A DNA stretch of 64,000 bases from Chloroflexota bacterium (lineage in GTDB: Bacteria; Chloroflexota; Anaerolineae; Anaerolineales; UBA11579), in contig JABJGH010000005.1 in NCBI GenBank assembly GCA_018662365.1, forward strand, positions 1 to 64,000, read 5' to 3'. Below the pieces are notes generated by a model. It made no database searches. It was not told where the DNA came from and saw only the letters and a list, made by a program, of their open reading frames with translations. Shown here piece after piece: positions 51,748 through 62,000 of the stretch; within the stretch, counting starts at the first letter, position 1; the number at the start of each line of letters is the position of its first letter. The position numbers and the translations under genes were made by a program.

Positions 51748-52260
51748 ATGAAAGAAAATAAAAAAGAACCCTTAAGTGAAAAACAAATCAGAGAAGTGAT
51801 GCGCAACTGGGCTACTGGTGTAACTGTTGTTACATCAAACCATTCAAACCAAAACCATGGGATGACGGTCAGTTCTTTTTCTTCAATTTCTTTAGAACCC
51901 CCGCTTGTAATGATCGCCCTGGAAAGGTCTACCCGAACCCGGCAATTGGTAATCGATTCTAAAGCTTTTGGCATCACGATCCTTTCGGAAAATCAGCAGG
52001 AAATTTCCAATCAATTTGCGGGCTGGGTGACCGATGAAGGGGATCGATTTGAGGGATTAGAAACATTTACTTTGGATTCGAAATCCCCGATGATCAAGGG
52101 CGGATTGGGATATATGGATTGTAAGGTTGAAAGTGTATATGAAGTGGGTACTCATACCTTAATTATTGGAGAGGTCACATCCATAAAAATCAATGAGGGT
52201 AATGGAACAAGCGATCCGCTACTCTATTTCAATCAAAAATATCATCAATTAAAAAAATAA
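51748..52260 (+). CDS. Flavin reductase-like FMN-binding protein
   Basis: A 170-residue protein of the flavin reductase (FMN-binding split-barrel) family. Typical segments are MRNWATGVTVVTSNHSNQNHGMTVSSFSSISLEPPLVMIALERSTRT and AFGITILSENQQEISNQFAG. It reduces FMN or FAD, or hosts a flavin for a partner. No monooxygenase gene is nearby, so its partner is unknown. A TAAAAT 9 bases before the ATG suggests a very short leader. Confidence 0.93.
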   Translation: MKENKKEPLSEKQIREVMRNWATGVTVVTSNHSNQNHGMTVSSFSSISLEPPLVMIALERSTRTRQLVIDSKAFGITILSENQQEISNQFAGWVTDEGDRFEGLETFTLDSKSPMIKGGLGYMDCKVESVYEVGTHTLIIGEVTSIKINEGNGTSDPLLYFNQKYHQLKK

Positions 52261-52280
52261 AATTTCCAAATATAAAATTT

Positions 52281-52330
52281 AAAAGAGTCGGTTGACTTGG
52301 AAATTTTTCTAGCTGCCGACTCTTTTATTT
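52281..52330 (+). terminator. Bidirectional terminator
   Basis: An 11-bp perfect stem (52281-52291 with 52316-52326) with a 24-base loop, followed by a T-rich stretch and preceded by A residues. It lies between convergent genes. Confidence 0.75.
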
Positions 52331-52368
52331 TAAGAAATTCTTGCGGAATTAATATTTAAATTTCGAAA

Positions 52369-53589
52369 TTATGGTCCCCATTGCAAATCAAATCCTTGGG
52401 GTACGAGAGGGAGAACTGGGTTTCCCAGCGTGTCTACTAAAACGATCGCACCCGTACGGGGCCAACTTAAAGGTCCAGGGGCAGGTTGAACGAGGATGGC
52501 CATAACTCCGGCGTCATCCCAAAGTGCTTCATAGTTCTCCCAGGATTCGGGGCGGACCTGGAAGAGCCCAGTAATTCCATCGGCTGCAGTGTGAACCATT
52601 GTAAGGGGTGGATCATAATCACCAGACTCAGGCATATTATGGTAAAAGAATACCAAGTCGCCATTCGGCAATTCTTTTGGCCACCCTGCAAAATTATAGG
52701 TGCCGTCCAATGCTTCGGTGGGTAATAATATTGTTTCTGCACCCGTCACCGCATCATAGCGCCATAACCCAGATTCGATCAATCCTAAAACTGGGCTCCC
52801 TACTACTATAAAATCGCCCGCCTGACTCCAATCATAGTCACAGCAGGTAATTCCATAGCCGAGAACAAGATTAGTATCTGTGGAAGGGGTGTAGATTGAA
52901 AGGGTTCCACCCTCCAACCAAGCAACTGAAACGATGATCTGAGATCCATCAGGAGACCAAGTGGATGGATCATATAAGGCTTGAGGCCCGATGCTTCCAC
53001 CCCCATAATCGATTGTCTCGCTAGGGATAAGTAATTCAGATAATCCGGTGGTGAAATTATAGAAATTTAATCCCCCGCGACCATAAGCCAATATATTTCC
53101 ATCTGGGGACCATGAAACGGTTCTGATCCTTTCAAGATAAATAAAAACGTTGGAACTTTCGTCAACTGGACCGCCGTCAATCAACATCATTCGATTGGTG
53201 CCATCGGCATCAATAAGGAAAATTTGGTTGTCAACAATATAGGCAACTCTGCCATTTACGGGGTTTACCGTGTAATTGCCAACGCTCACAATTTCGTTTG
53301 TGATCTGTGTAATTGTTACCCCATCTCTTTCTAACCGCCAAACCTGAAAAATTTCAGGGCTAGATTCGGCACGGTAATAAAGGGACTGAGGAAGCAAATA
53401 ATCTGGTTCTACCGTTGGGTCAACAGGGGGATCTACCGGTGCTGCCTCAGTTTCGCTCTCACGAGTTGCAGCGACACTTGTGGCGATGATCTCATCATTG
53501 GTTAAGCCTGAATTATTGTTGCCAGAAAAGCTACAAGCTAATGAAACAATTAACAATATACCAAGAGCTAAGAATAGTTTATTTTTCAT
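52369..53589 (-). CDS. TolB-like PD40 propeller lipoprotein
   Basis: A 406-residue lipoprotein. The signal ends in the lipobox SLAC (Cys19). After a Glu/Pro-rich linker come PD40-type blades: VSWSPDGNILAYGRGG, STWSPDGSQIIVSVAWLEGG, CCDYDWSQAGDFIVVGS. The architecture matches the outer propeller of the kinase at 3693, but no kinase domain is attached. Such proteins are frequent in Chloroflexota and probably scaffold or sense at the surface. Ligand unknown. Confidence 0.9.
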   Translation of the reverse strand: MKNKLFLALGILLIVSLACSFSGNNNSGLTNDEIIATSVAATRESETEAAPVDPPVDPTVEPDYLLPQSLYYRAESSPEIFQVWRLERDGVTITQITNEIVSVGNYTVNPVNGRVAYIVDNQIFLIDADGTNRMMLIDGGPVDESSNVFIYLERIRTVSWSPDGNILAYGRGGLNFYNFTTGLSELLIPSETIDYGGGSIGPQALYDPSTWSPDGSQIIVSVAWLEGGTLSIYTPSTDTNLVLGYGITCCDYDWSQAGDFIVVGSPVLGLIESGLWRYDAVTGAETILLPTEALDGTYNFAGWPKELPNGDLVFFYHNMPESGDYDPPLTMVHTAADGITGLFQVRPESWENYEALWDDAGVMAILVQPAPGPLSWPRTGAIVLVDTLGNPVLPLVPQGFDLQWGP

Positions 53590-53692
53590 GATTCATTCCT
53601 TTTAGTTTGGTTAAATTTATAATAATTTATCTCTTTAATGAAAAGCTATTTCAAATTTACTCTACAAGTATGGAAATATTGGTTAAGTAAGG

Positions 53693-53959
53693 TTATACCT
53701 GCTCAAAACGATCCACATTGATCACAAAAAGGGTTGCCCTTTTGAGATCAGGGGAATCATTTTTGCTCGTATTTTCTTTAATCAGGCTAACAACCTGATC
53801 CACTTTTTTATCATCCACGCCGATCATTAAGGTAGCATTTCCTCTTCTAAAAAAAGCACCTTTTGAGGGTAATACTGTTATCCGGTATCCCTCATCATTT
53901 AATGCCTCAGTGACCTCATCCTTATCGCTATCTTGAATGATACAAATGATCATTTTCAT
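53693..53959 (-). CDS. darA: Cyclic-di-AMP-receptor-like protein (DarA/PII-like)
   Basis: An 88-residue protein of the DarA (PstA) family, which binds c-di-AMP. MKMIICIIQDSDKDEVTEALNDEGYRITVLPSKGAFFRRGNATLMIGVDDKKVDQVVSLIKEN, then ATLFVINVDRFEQV, match DarA start to end, including the RxGN-TLMIGV block that contacts the ligand. The second large loop (B loop) is shorter than the usual ~109-residue form. It starts 2 bases after the antiporter gene stop, with GAGGAA as ribosome-binding site. So it probably controls the antiporter. Confidence 0.85.
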   Translation of the reverse strand: MKMIICIIQDSDKDEVTEALNDEGYRITVLPSKGAFFRRGNATLMIGVDDKKVDQVVSLIKENTSKNDSPDLKRATLFVINVDRFEQV

Positions 53960-53961
53960 AG

Positions 53962-55938
53962 TTAAAATTCCTCGTATTTTTCAATTTGAATGGCGAAAAT
54001 TGATGTCCCATTCAAAATAATTTCTTCCTCATTCTTTGATCCCAAAAGTTTCAAAAATGGGGATTCAAAGGTCGGTTCCACAATACAGCAGCTCATAATT
54101 GCTTGAGCTACTTCTTCAAGCTGACTTTTTTCTACCCCCATCATCAACGTTGTCACAGGTTGGCCGCTATTCCCTGAAGTGCTATCGTGTTGTGTGGTGG
54201 GAATACCTAAAATATTTAGGGTTGTAAGTGTATTCCCAAGATCATTCTCGTTTACAGTGGCGGTCAAGAGATGGGTAATAGGTGGAGCTCCCTCTGTTCG
54301 ATGAACAAGAAAGTCCCCATAACTGAATTCTCGATTGAGTAAAGCATTATCGACTTCGCTTACTAATTGAGAGAATGTATCGTCTGAAAGGGCGCCATTG
54401 GAAAGCAACCGATTATATGTGCTTCTTTGGGCACGGAGGGCTTCTTCATACGCAAGGCCAAACTCTGCCACCTCAACTGACCGGTTTTCATGCAAAATCT
54501 CTTTGACGGCATTTCTTCGGTTTTCGATCACCCGTTTCATTGGACTTTGAATTAAATCCCAGGCATGTTGTGAGATCAGACCCTCATTATTTAATTCTTG
54601 TAGATGATCAAAGGATGCTTTTGATGCGACTGCCCTCGCCTGATTAAGTTCGTAGGCTTCTTGAGTTGAACTCCGTTGAATCAATTGCAATCTTTTGATC
54701 AAAGATTGCATTGTAGTTCCCTGAACCAGCAGGGAGAATAATACAACACCGTAAGACATGACCTGGATCAATTTTGCCATCTCTAATAAATTTTCATCAA
54801 TTCCTGGATTATCACTCATGATAGAAACCATTGCCTGGGGTAAACCCAAAGCAAGGGCTAGAGATATCGCCCCCCTCAATCCCCCCCAATATAAAACGTG
54901 CTGAACTCTGATGGGGATCTGGCGACTGAGATTTGAAAATAAATAAATCGTAACCGCCCTAGCGATCAATACAGCAAGGATTGCAATTAGAATAAACTGC
55001 CAATTTTCAACCATAACCCGTAACTCAATAATTAACCCGATCATTAGAAATACTAGACTATTTGCGAGAAAAGCGGCATATTCCCAAAAATGGTTCAAGG
55101 CTATTCTGGTGGTTGGGCTCATTCTACGAAAGCCGATATTTCCAGTTACTAATCCTGCAGCAACTACCGCCAAAACGCCACTGGTATGAAACGATTCTGC
55201 AATAAGATAAGACCCATAAGCAGCGACCATTGTGAGTGTAATCTCGATCAAATGGTCATTAATTCGATTAATGATCGATGCAATTACGCTGCTAAGAATC
55301 GCCCCGATTACTAAGCCACCACCTGCAACCCGAATAAAATCAATTGTGGTTGAAGATAAACTGAAATCTTTCACACCAAGTGCAATGAGCAACATTAGGT
55401 TGTAAATTACGATGGCAGTACCATCGTTCAGCAAGCTTTCCCCTTCCAGCAAAATCTGAAGTTGTTTGGGTACTCCCATTGATCTGAAAAGAGCCACTAC
55501 GGCAACTGGATCTGTCGCAGCAATTAATGCACCAAAAACCAAAGCCATTTCCCAGGTTAAGGGAGCACCTGCCCAAAATATGAGTCCGCCCACAAGGAAC
55601 ATGGTGAGAATCACGCCAGGTATTGCAAAGGTGAGAATGATGCGAATATAGCGACCTAATTCATTGAATTTAATATGGGTTGCAGCCTCAAAAATTAGGG
55701 GAGGAACCAAAAGGCCGAGAATGATCTGAGGAGCTAAAAATCCTCGTAATATTTCAGAGTCAAATAACTGTTGTTGTCCCTGGGCTTCCTGAATAAGTAA
55801 TGCGGCACTCAATCCTACTAGGACCAAGGCAACCGTATAAGGCATTTTAAATCGGCGGATGGTGATAGCGACGACACTTGCAATAAATAAAAGCAAAATG
55901 ACTATTTCTGCAATTTGTTCAATTTCTAAAAAGTCCAT
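53962..55938 (-). CDS. Cation/proton antiporter (CPA1) with DarA-like C-terminal domain
   Basis: A 658-residue antiporter. Residues 1-410 hold about 12 membrane helices with CPA1 motifs ATDPVAVVALF, EGESLLNDGTAIVIYNLM and GGLRGAISLALALGLP. A cytoplasmic helical region (about 420-540) follows. The end (about 550-658) reads HLLTATVNENDLGNTLTTLNILGIPTTQH ... TTLMMGVEKSQLEEVAQAIMSC ... TSIFAIQIEKYEEF. This follows the DarA pattern, but without the RxGN ligand motif. It suggests a degenerate receptor domain that could pair with the stand-alone DarA encoded 2 bases downstream. The transported ion (Na+ or K+) is unknown. Confidence 0.85.
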   Translation of the reverse strand: MDFLEIEQIAEIVILLLFIASVVAITIRRFKMPYTVALVLVGLSAALLIQEAQGQQQLFDSEILRGFLAPQIILGLLVPPLIFEAATHIKFNELGRYIRIILTFAIPGVILTMFLVGGLIFWAGAPLTWEMALVFGALIAATDPVAVVALFRSMGVPKQLQILLEGESLLNDGTAIVIYNLMLLIALGVKDFSLSSTTIDFIRVAGGGLVIGAILSSVIASIINRINDHLIEITLTMVAAYGSYLIAESFHTSGVLAVVAAGLVTGNIGFRRMSPTTRIALNHFWEYAAFLANSLVFLMIGLIIELRVMVENWQFILIAILAVLIARAVTIYLFSNLSRQIPIRVQHVLYWGGLRGAISLALALGLPQAMVSIMSDNPGIDENLLEMAKLIQVMSYGVVLFSLLVQGTTMQSLIKRLQLIQRSSTQEAYELNQARAVASKASFDHLQELNNEGLISQHAWDLIQSPMKRVIENRRNAVKEILHENRSVEVAEFGLAYEEALRAQRSTYNRLLSNGALSDDTFSQLVSEVDNALLNREFSYGDFLVHRTEGAPPITHLLTATVNENDLGNTLTTLNILGIPTTQHDSTSGNSGQPVTTLMMGVEKSQLEEVAQAIMSCCIVEPTFESPFLKLLGSKNEEEIILNGTSIFAIQIEKYEEF

Positions 55939-56105
55939 AACATTTTCCTGAAATAATTAATTAAAAATAACTGGTTAGCAATTTAATGAAGCTACTACTA
56001 AAAAGAAGAGGGACAATGTCCTATTTTAATCGATTTTTTAGGTAAATCTCGATCAATATAATTACCTTTATTAGTGAGTGCTTGAAAATTTATTTTTATG
56101 CTGAT

Positions 56106-58490
56106 TTATTGCATTGAAATTTGGCAGGGGGAGGGATCATCGACCCGTACAGATTCCCCATTAGGAAACGTGATTAATGTATTATCAGATTCGCATTTAA
56201 TGATTAATCCCTGATATTTCAACTTAACTGGTTGGGGAAAAGGATTAAAATCATTTATGGAAACCTTTTGCGGGGAGTGTATCCTGATACCCAAAATATT
56301 CAGAAATAAACCTAAGGGCGGCAAGCCTATCAGAGAATTTCGTTCTCCCATTGCTTTTTCTTTTTCGGCATGATGATGTTTCCTAAATGCATGATCTCGT
56401 TTCAAATTATCAATGATGCCATTCATGATCCTTTGAAAAAGATTAATAGCTTCATCCCTAGCTCCATATGCCAAAAGTCCTTCGCCCAACATCACGTTCC
56501 ACGGGAGCCAAACACTTTTTATGATCTCTGCATCCTCGCGAGATAAAGTCGTTATGCTTGCAGGCATTCCAAATTTTTGATGGTATTTCTTGTTTTTGCT
56601 GAGCTTATTTTTAACGATTTTATTTACTCTTTCCTGATTTGGGATACCTGCCCAAATGGGAGTAAGCAACGTTTGATCTTGCTTCCGAAGATCTACTTGG
56701 TAAACCAAAACTTTTCCTTTATCAGGTAAGTTGTCAATTTGAACGAAGTCCAAGCCGGAAAAAAGGGGTTCGATGGTGACTATTCCAAATTCTGGCATCC
56801 AGTGAATTTTTTGTCTATCAATCTTTTCAACCCGGTGTTGCCCATTTGCTAATGTGCCGTGCACGCTCACTTCGGTTTGCAATGCGAGGTCAGAACCCAC
56901 ATCGAATCGAATTTGTAATCGCACAGGTTGCTCAAATTCCAGATCAAATTGAATTTTGCCAGAACCGATTCTTTGGGATAATTTTTTACCTTTGGACGAT
57001 ATATGCGAATCTCTATCCCAATACCTGTAGCTAGTTGCTCTTGGGTCCCAAGAATCTTCCACTGCATTTAATAATCTGGTTGATAATCTTTCTAATTCTT
57101 CTATATCCTGGTTATTATTAATTTCTTTTGCAATCTTTATCAGAGTTTGACATTCTTTATATAGATAAGAGCAGAGATCTGGGTTTTCAACCAAGCTAAT
57201 ATCGACTCCCTGCGCCCAGGTCTGGTATTTGACAAAGATCGGATTGTCATCAAAGCCACTTTGAATTGAATTATCCCATTCTGGTATCCCATCCCCATCT
57301 TGATCATGGGAAGTATCAAACCAAGCATAAATATATTTTAGTAAATAGGGGTAAGCAATGTTTAAAAAGTCTTTGTTTTCTTCCTGTTCAAATAACTTCC
57401 AGGCAAGCGTCGCAAGAATTGGAAAAGATTGCATTTGGCTTCTTTGACCTGCAAGCCCAGGTTTCCAATCGATTAATCCATTTTCATTTTGAGTTTGAAA
57501 GAAATTTAGTAATAAACCTTCTAGGATTTCTGATGAACCGGGCAAGAGGTTTTGGGATAAATACCAAGCATCCAGCGCATTTTGACCATTCCAAAGGTGG
57601 TTATAATCGCCCCCATTTCCTAAATTTGAATACCCCTGATCTGGTAAGCGAGTTTTTACGAAGGATGTATTTGGAAGATGTTGATTGCCATCATATAAGA
57701 GTGAATTAGCCATTTTCTGACCTAATGCAAATGCCGCATCCCAGTCTGGGTTGCCTGAAAAGACCTCTAATTGCTTCGAATTCACCATTTTTAATTTGGC
57801 AATTTCAGCGGGCCAATTTTTTGTGGCAATATGGCGGGCTTGTTTAAATGATTCATTCGGGTCGGGTAGGGCAACTTGAACCCAAGTGAATTGCCGAGTT
57901 GAACCAGGTAACATATTTAAATCTAGGGATAAAGCAGGATACGGACTATTGATGGCTTTTGCTCCCCCAGTGATGAAAATAACCGGTTGAAGTTCTGCGG
58001 TTTTTCCTTGGAGTACATTTACTGCCTCAATTTGTTTAGGTGCCAACACTTGTCCATTTAATCCTGTTGGATTAAGGATGCCCACCAGCTCAAAATTGAT
58101 TTTTCGATCGTTTAATCCTGCGTTGATTACCCGAACCCTTCCAGCGGCAGTCTGACAATCAGGAATCCAATATTCCAACTCAATATTTATCCCTGAAAAG
58201 GGAGAAAAATGCAATTTGATGTAATTAGGGAAAAAACTGATTACTTTTGGGCTAGTTTCAAATTGGGTGGGCTCCCAAACAGTAGTGTGATTTTCGGTGA
58301 ATTGAGGGAAAATCCGCATATTTCTTGCCCGCAATCCATAGGTGGTTTGTAAAATGATTGCTGCAGGATCACCTCGCCCAAGAAGCAGCTCCCATATTTG
58401 ATCGTTTGTGTAATCAAGGTTACTCAGTCTAGCATCTGCTACTAGACTCAAACTCTGGGGGTCATTTAGACCTAAATTCCAATGCCGCAT
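56106..58490 (-). CDS. GH63-like (alpha/alpha)6-barrel glycosidase
   Basis: A 794-residue cytoplasmic carbohydrate-active protein; no signal peptide. An N-terminal beta-sandwich-like domain (1-240) precedes the (alpha/alpha)6 barrel (about 245-720). Motifs LWNGQNALDAWYLSQ, LIDWKPGLAGQRSQMQSFP, DGDGIPEWDNSIQSGFDDNP and IWAGIPNQERVN are characteristic of the GH63/mannosylglycerate-hydrolase-like clan. A beta-sandwich-like insert (about 490-605) splits the barrel and a small C-terminal domain closes it. Substrate unknown; trehalose-like or alpha-glucoside compounds are possible. The ATG lies 6 bases after a minus-strand TACAAT, consistent with a leaderless mRNA. Confidence 0.8.
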   Translation of the reverse strand: MRHWNLGLNDPQSLSLVADARLSNLDYTNDQIWELLLGRGDPAAIILQTTYGLRARNMRIFPQFTENHTTVWEPTQFETSPKVISFFPNYIKLHFSPFSGINIELEYWIPDCQTAAGRVRVINAGLNDRKINFELVGILNPTGLNGQVLAPKQIEAVNVLQGKTAELQPVIFITGGAKAINSPYPALSLDLNMLPGSTRQFTWVQVALPDPNESFKQARHIATKNWPAEIAKLKMVNSKQLEVFSGNPDWDAAFALGQKMANSLLYDGNQHLPNTSFVKTRLPDQGYSNLGNGGDYNHLWNGQNALDAWYLSQNLLPGSSEILEGLLLNFFQTQNENGLIDWKPGLAGQRSQMQSFPILATLAWKLFEQEENKDFLNIAYPYLLKYIYAWFDTSHDQDGDGIPEWDNSIQSGFDDNPIFVKYQTWAQGVDISLVENPDLCSYLYKECQTLIKIAKEINNNQDIEELERLSTRLLNAVEDSWDPRATSYRYWDRDSHISSKGKKLSQRIGSGKIQFDLEFEQPVRLQIRFDVGSDLALQTEVSVHGTLANGQHRVEKIDRQKIHWMPEFGIVTIEPLFSGLDFVQIDNLPDKGKVLVYQVDLRKQDQTLLTPIWAGIPNQERVNKIVKNKLSKNKKYHQKFGMPASITTLSREDAEIIKSVWLPWNVMLGEGLLAYGARDEAINLFQRIMNGIIDNLKRDHAFRKHHHAEKEKAMGERNSLIGLPPLGLFLNILGIRIHSPQKVSINDFNPFPQPVKLKYQGLIIKCESDNTLITFPNGESVRVDDPSPCQISMQ

Positions 58491-58496
58491 ATCTGC

Positions 58497-58502
58497 ATTG
58501 TA
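58497..58502 (-). promoter_or_regulatory. -10 hexamer immediately before the GH63-like start
   Basis: A TACAAT on the minus strand is separated by 6 bases from the ATG at 58490. There is no ribosome-binding site between. Confidence 0.4.
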
Positions 58503-58571
58503 AGAGTAGAATGCCTAACGGTCAAAGGGTTTTATGCTAGAATTTGGTTAGAAACATCCTTTGGAGGTTGT

Positions 58572-59048
58572 ATGAGCTCAAAAATGATGAAAACACGTGG
58601 AATGTACTTCGAAGAGTTCGAAGTTGGACATCAAGTTATTACATCTGGTCGAACAGTTACAGAAGCTGATATTGTCGGTTTTGCTGGGCTGACAGGTGAT
58701 TACAATCAAATCCATACAGATGCAGAATTTAGTAAAACGACCCCCTTTGGAGAAAGAGTTGCCCATGGATTGTTAGGACTTTCGATTGCTTCTGGTCTCA
58801 TTGTTTTGGTAGGTATATTAGAAGGCACGATCATGGCATTTCGAGAAATTAATTCATGGAAATTCTCTAGACCTATTCATATTGGCGATACGATCCATGT
58901 TGAGATCGAGATCAAAGAAACCAAACTAATGAAACGCCTTGGTGGTGGTCTTGTCGTTTTACAATTGGACGTGAAGAATCAACATGGGGATACCACCATG
59001 AAAGGTACTTGGTCCGCATTAATCCTTAGCAAACCCGAAAGTGAATAA
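58572..59048 (+). CDS. MaoC-family dehydratase
   Basis: A 158-residue hot-dog-fold enzyme. The catalytic motif lies in GFAGLTGDYNQIHTDAEFSKTTPFGERVAHGLL (Asp and His of the R-hydratase signature). R-specific enoyl-CoA hydratases or related dehydratases of this size act in fatty-acid or polyketide-type metabolism. The frame can be read 30 codons further upstream, but the ATG at 58572 has GGAGG five bases before it. A TGC-TAGAAT extended -10 at 58535-58543 may be its promoter. No other beta-oxidation gene is next to it. Confidence 0.92.
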   Translation: MSSKMMKTRGMYFEEFEVGHQVITSGRTVTEADIVGFAGLTGDYNQIHTDAEFSKTTPFGERVAHGLLGLSIASGLIVLVGILEGTIMAFREINSWKFSRPIHIGDTIHVEIEIKETKLMKRLGGGLVVLQLDVKNQHGDTTMKGTWSALILSKPESE

Positions 59049-59099
59049 GTAATACTTTTCAGCCAAAATAATTCAATCCAATATCGTTTAAAGGTTTAA

Positions 59100-62000
59100 A
59101 TGGAAGAGGAAAACAAACCCCCAATAGAAGATGACAATCTCGAAGAGAGCCCTAAAGAGGAACCTCGAGATCGATTTCGCCGATTATTGAATGAATCTGA
59201 GGAGGAAAAAAACAATAATCCTGATTGGACATCTGAATATTTGGTTGAACGAGAAGAAGATCAAGAAAATGATTTAGAGGATAAAACCTCTATTCCCCCA
59301 ATTGAAAGTGAGAATAAAGAAAAGGGGAGTGAACCTAATCCCCCTGCCTTTTTAGAAGAAGATGTGAAGGAAGATACCTCCGTTGAAGATATTCCTTTGG
59401 AAATCAATTCCAAATCAGGAAACGAATCTCAACAATTAACGCCAAAAAAAGCTCATCCCTCTATGCCAGATGACACCCATGTGATGGCGGCTAAAAAACA
59501 GCAAGGTGATGAGGAAGTTGATGAGGATGCAGATTCTCCCACTTTACTTGAAGACCGCTCCTTCAATGAAAGACCCACTGAAATAATGGTGGAAAGCGGA
59601 GGGGTGGAAAAAATTATTAAAGAAGAATCTGGTCCTTCCCTAGAAAGTACACCCCAACCGCCTCCTCCCTTAGGAGACGCTCCCAAAATTAGTCCTCCTA
59701 AAGTAGACACGCAAGGGATGCCTCTTCCACGTAGAGTGCCTGAGGTTGATCTTTCAGCCACACAGGTTGTAGTATCTAGAAAAGTTGGAATTCAAAATAG
59801 AAGAAGACCCGGTTTCACGGAATCATTAAAAAAGAAACAGGGGGGCATGAGTAGTTTAGGATGTTTTGTTCGGATAGGTGTTTGGGCATTATTTGGATTA
59901 ATATTGCTCGCTGGGGGCATTTTTAGTTATATGTTGTTGCAATATTATTCGATCCGAGCCACTCTGCCTTCAGTCGATGAATTGAGTGCGAAAGCTTCGC
60001 AGTTTGAAACGACTCGAATTTTGGACAGCAACGATAACCTGCTATATGAAATATTGGATCCAAATGCGGGGAGACGGACTTATGTTTCCATTGATGAAAT
60101 TTCCCCATATATGATTGCGAGCATCATAGCAACGGAGGATGGTGCTTTTTATAGTCACCCGGGATTTAATTGGTTGGCGATCGTGCGAGCATTTATACAA
60201 AACACTAGAAGTGGCGAAACTGTTTCGGGTGCCTCCACCATCACACAACAGGTTGCTAGAATGTTGGTGTTGGATGCAGATGAAGCCGCGCAGCGTACTT
60301 ACATGCGCAAGGTGCGAGAAGCCCTTTTGGCGATGGAAATTACGCGAGTTTATTCTAAGGATGAAATACTCGAACTTTATTTGAATGAAGTGAACTTTGG
60401 AAATCTCGCTTATGGTGTGGAGGCTGCTGCAGAAACATATTTTGGTTCATCGGCAAATGAACTAACGATGGCTGAATCCTCATTTTTAGCTGGGATTCCT
60501 CAGGCGCCTGCTGTATATGATGTTTACTCAAACCCTGAAGCAATTTTTTCCAGACAACAAGATGTGTTGAGATTGATGTATGAGACAAGCCAGGATCAGG
60601 ATTGCATATACGTAAGCAATAGTGATCAAAAAATATGTGTCTCTTCAGATGATGCAGCCAAAGCGGCCTATGAATTTGTGGATTATGAATTCAATGCACC
60701 AGATGTCAAAATAAGATATCCCCATTGGGTGAACTATATTCGATCTCTTTTGGAGAAACAATATGATCCCCAAACGATCTATCGATCTGGTTTCACTGTT
60801 GAGACAACTTTAGACCCTGGTTTGCAGGATATGGCTTTAGCTTCTGTTCAAAAGCATGTCTTCGGTTTATCTAATTTAAATGTGCAGAGTGGGGCATTGG
60901 TGGCGATTGACCCGGAAACCGGCGAGATATTGGTGATGGTAGGCTCAGCTGATTTCTATAATGAAGAAATTGATGGCCAAATCAATATGGCTATCTCACC
61001 CCGCCAACCAGGTTCTTCCATCAAACCATTCACATATTTAGCTGCATTCGAAAATGGCTGGACTCCTTCGACCCTCATTTGGGATGTGCCATCAGAATTT
61101 ACCCCTTCGGGATTAGAAAACGATCCGCGCGATCCATACGAGCCAGTCAATTATGATGAGCGGTTTCATGGACCACAAACTGTTCGTTCTGCGTTGGCCA
61201 ATTCGTTTAATGTCCCTGCTGTAAAAGCTCTCCAATATATTGGTGTGTATGGTGAGTCTGATACAGAAGGGGAAGATGGCTTGGTTGAAATGGCTCACAG
61301 ATTAGGAATTACCGATCTTAAGGAAGATTATTATGGTCTTTCGCTTACCTTGGGTGGGGGGGAAGTGCAACTTTTAGATATGACTAGTGCTTATGCAGTT
61401 CTAGGAAACGCGGGCAACAAAATACCTCCCTATGCGATCACGCGCATCACTGACCATAATGGAAACATAGTATTTGAACATGAAGATCCTGCTGGTGAAC
61501 AAGTGATTAAAGCAGAACATGCATTTTTGATTTCTTCAATATTATCTGATAATTCAGCGAGAACCCCTTCATTTGGCCCAAATTCTGTGATCAATTTGGG
61601 GTTCCAGGCAGCGGCAAAGACCGGCACAACAAATGATTTTAGGGATAATTGGACGATTGGTTATACTCCAGATTTAGCTGTAGGTGTTTGGGTAGGGAAT
61701 CCGGATTACACAATGATGGAAGGGACGAGTGGCTTAAGTGGGGCAGCGCCAATTTGGGCGGAGTTTATGAAATTGGCGATCCAAGACCTGACCGGCAACC
61801 ATCCGACCCCATTCATGAAACCTGCTGGCGTGGTTGACAGGGTAATTTGTTCAATTAGTGGCACAATTCCATCTCAATATTGCCCAGAACATCGCAGTGA
61901 ATTTTTTGCTTCTGGCGAATTGCCTTTAGATGAAGATGAGGATTTATGGCAAAAGGTGTTAGTCGATACATGGACCTCTCTGATCGCCTCTCAAGATTGC

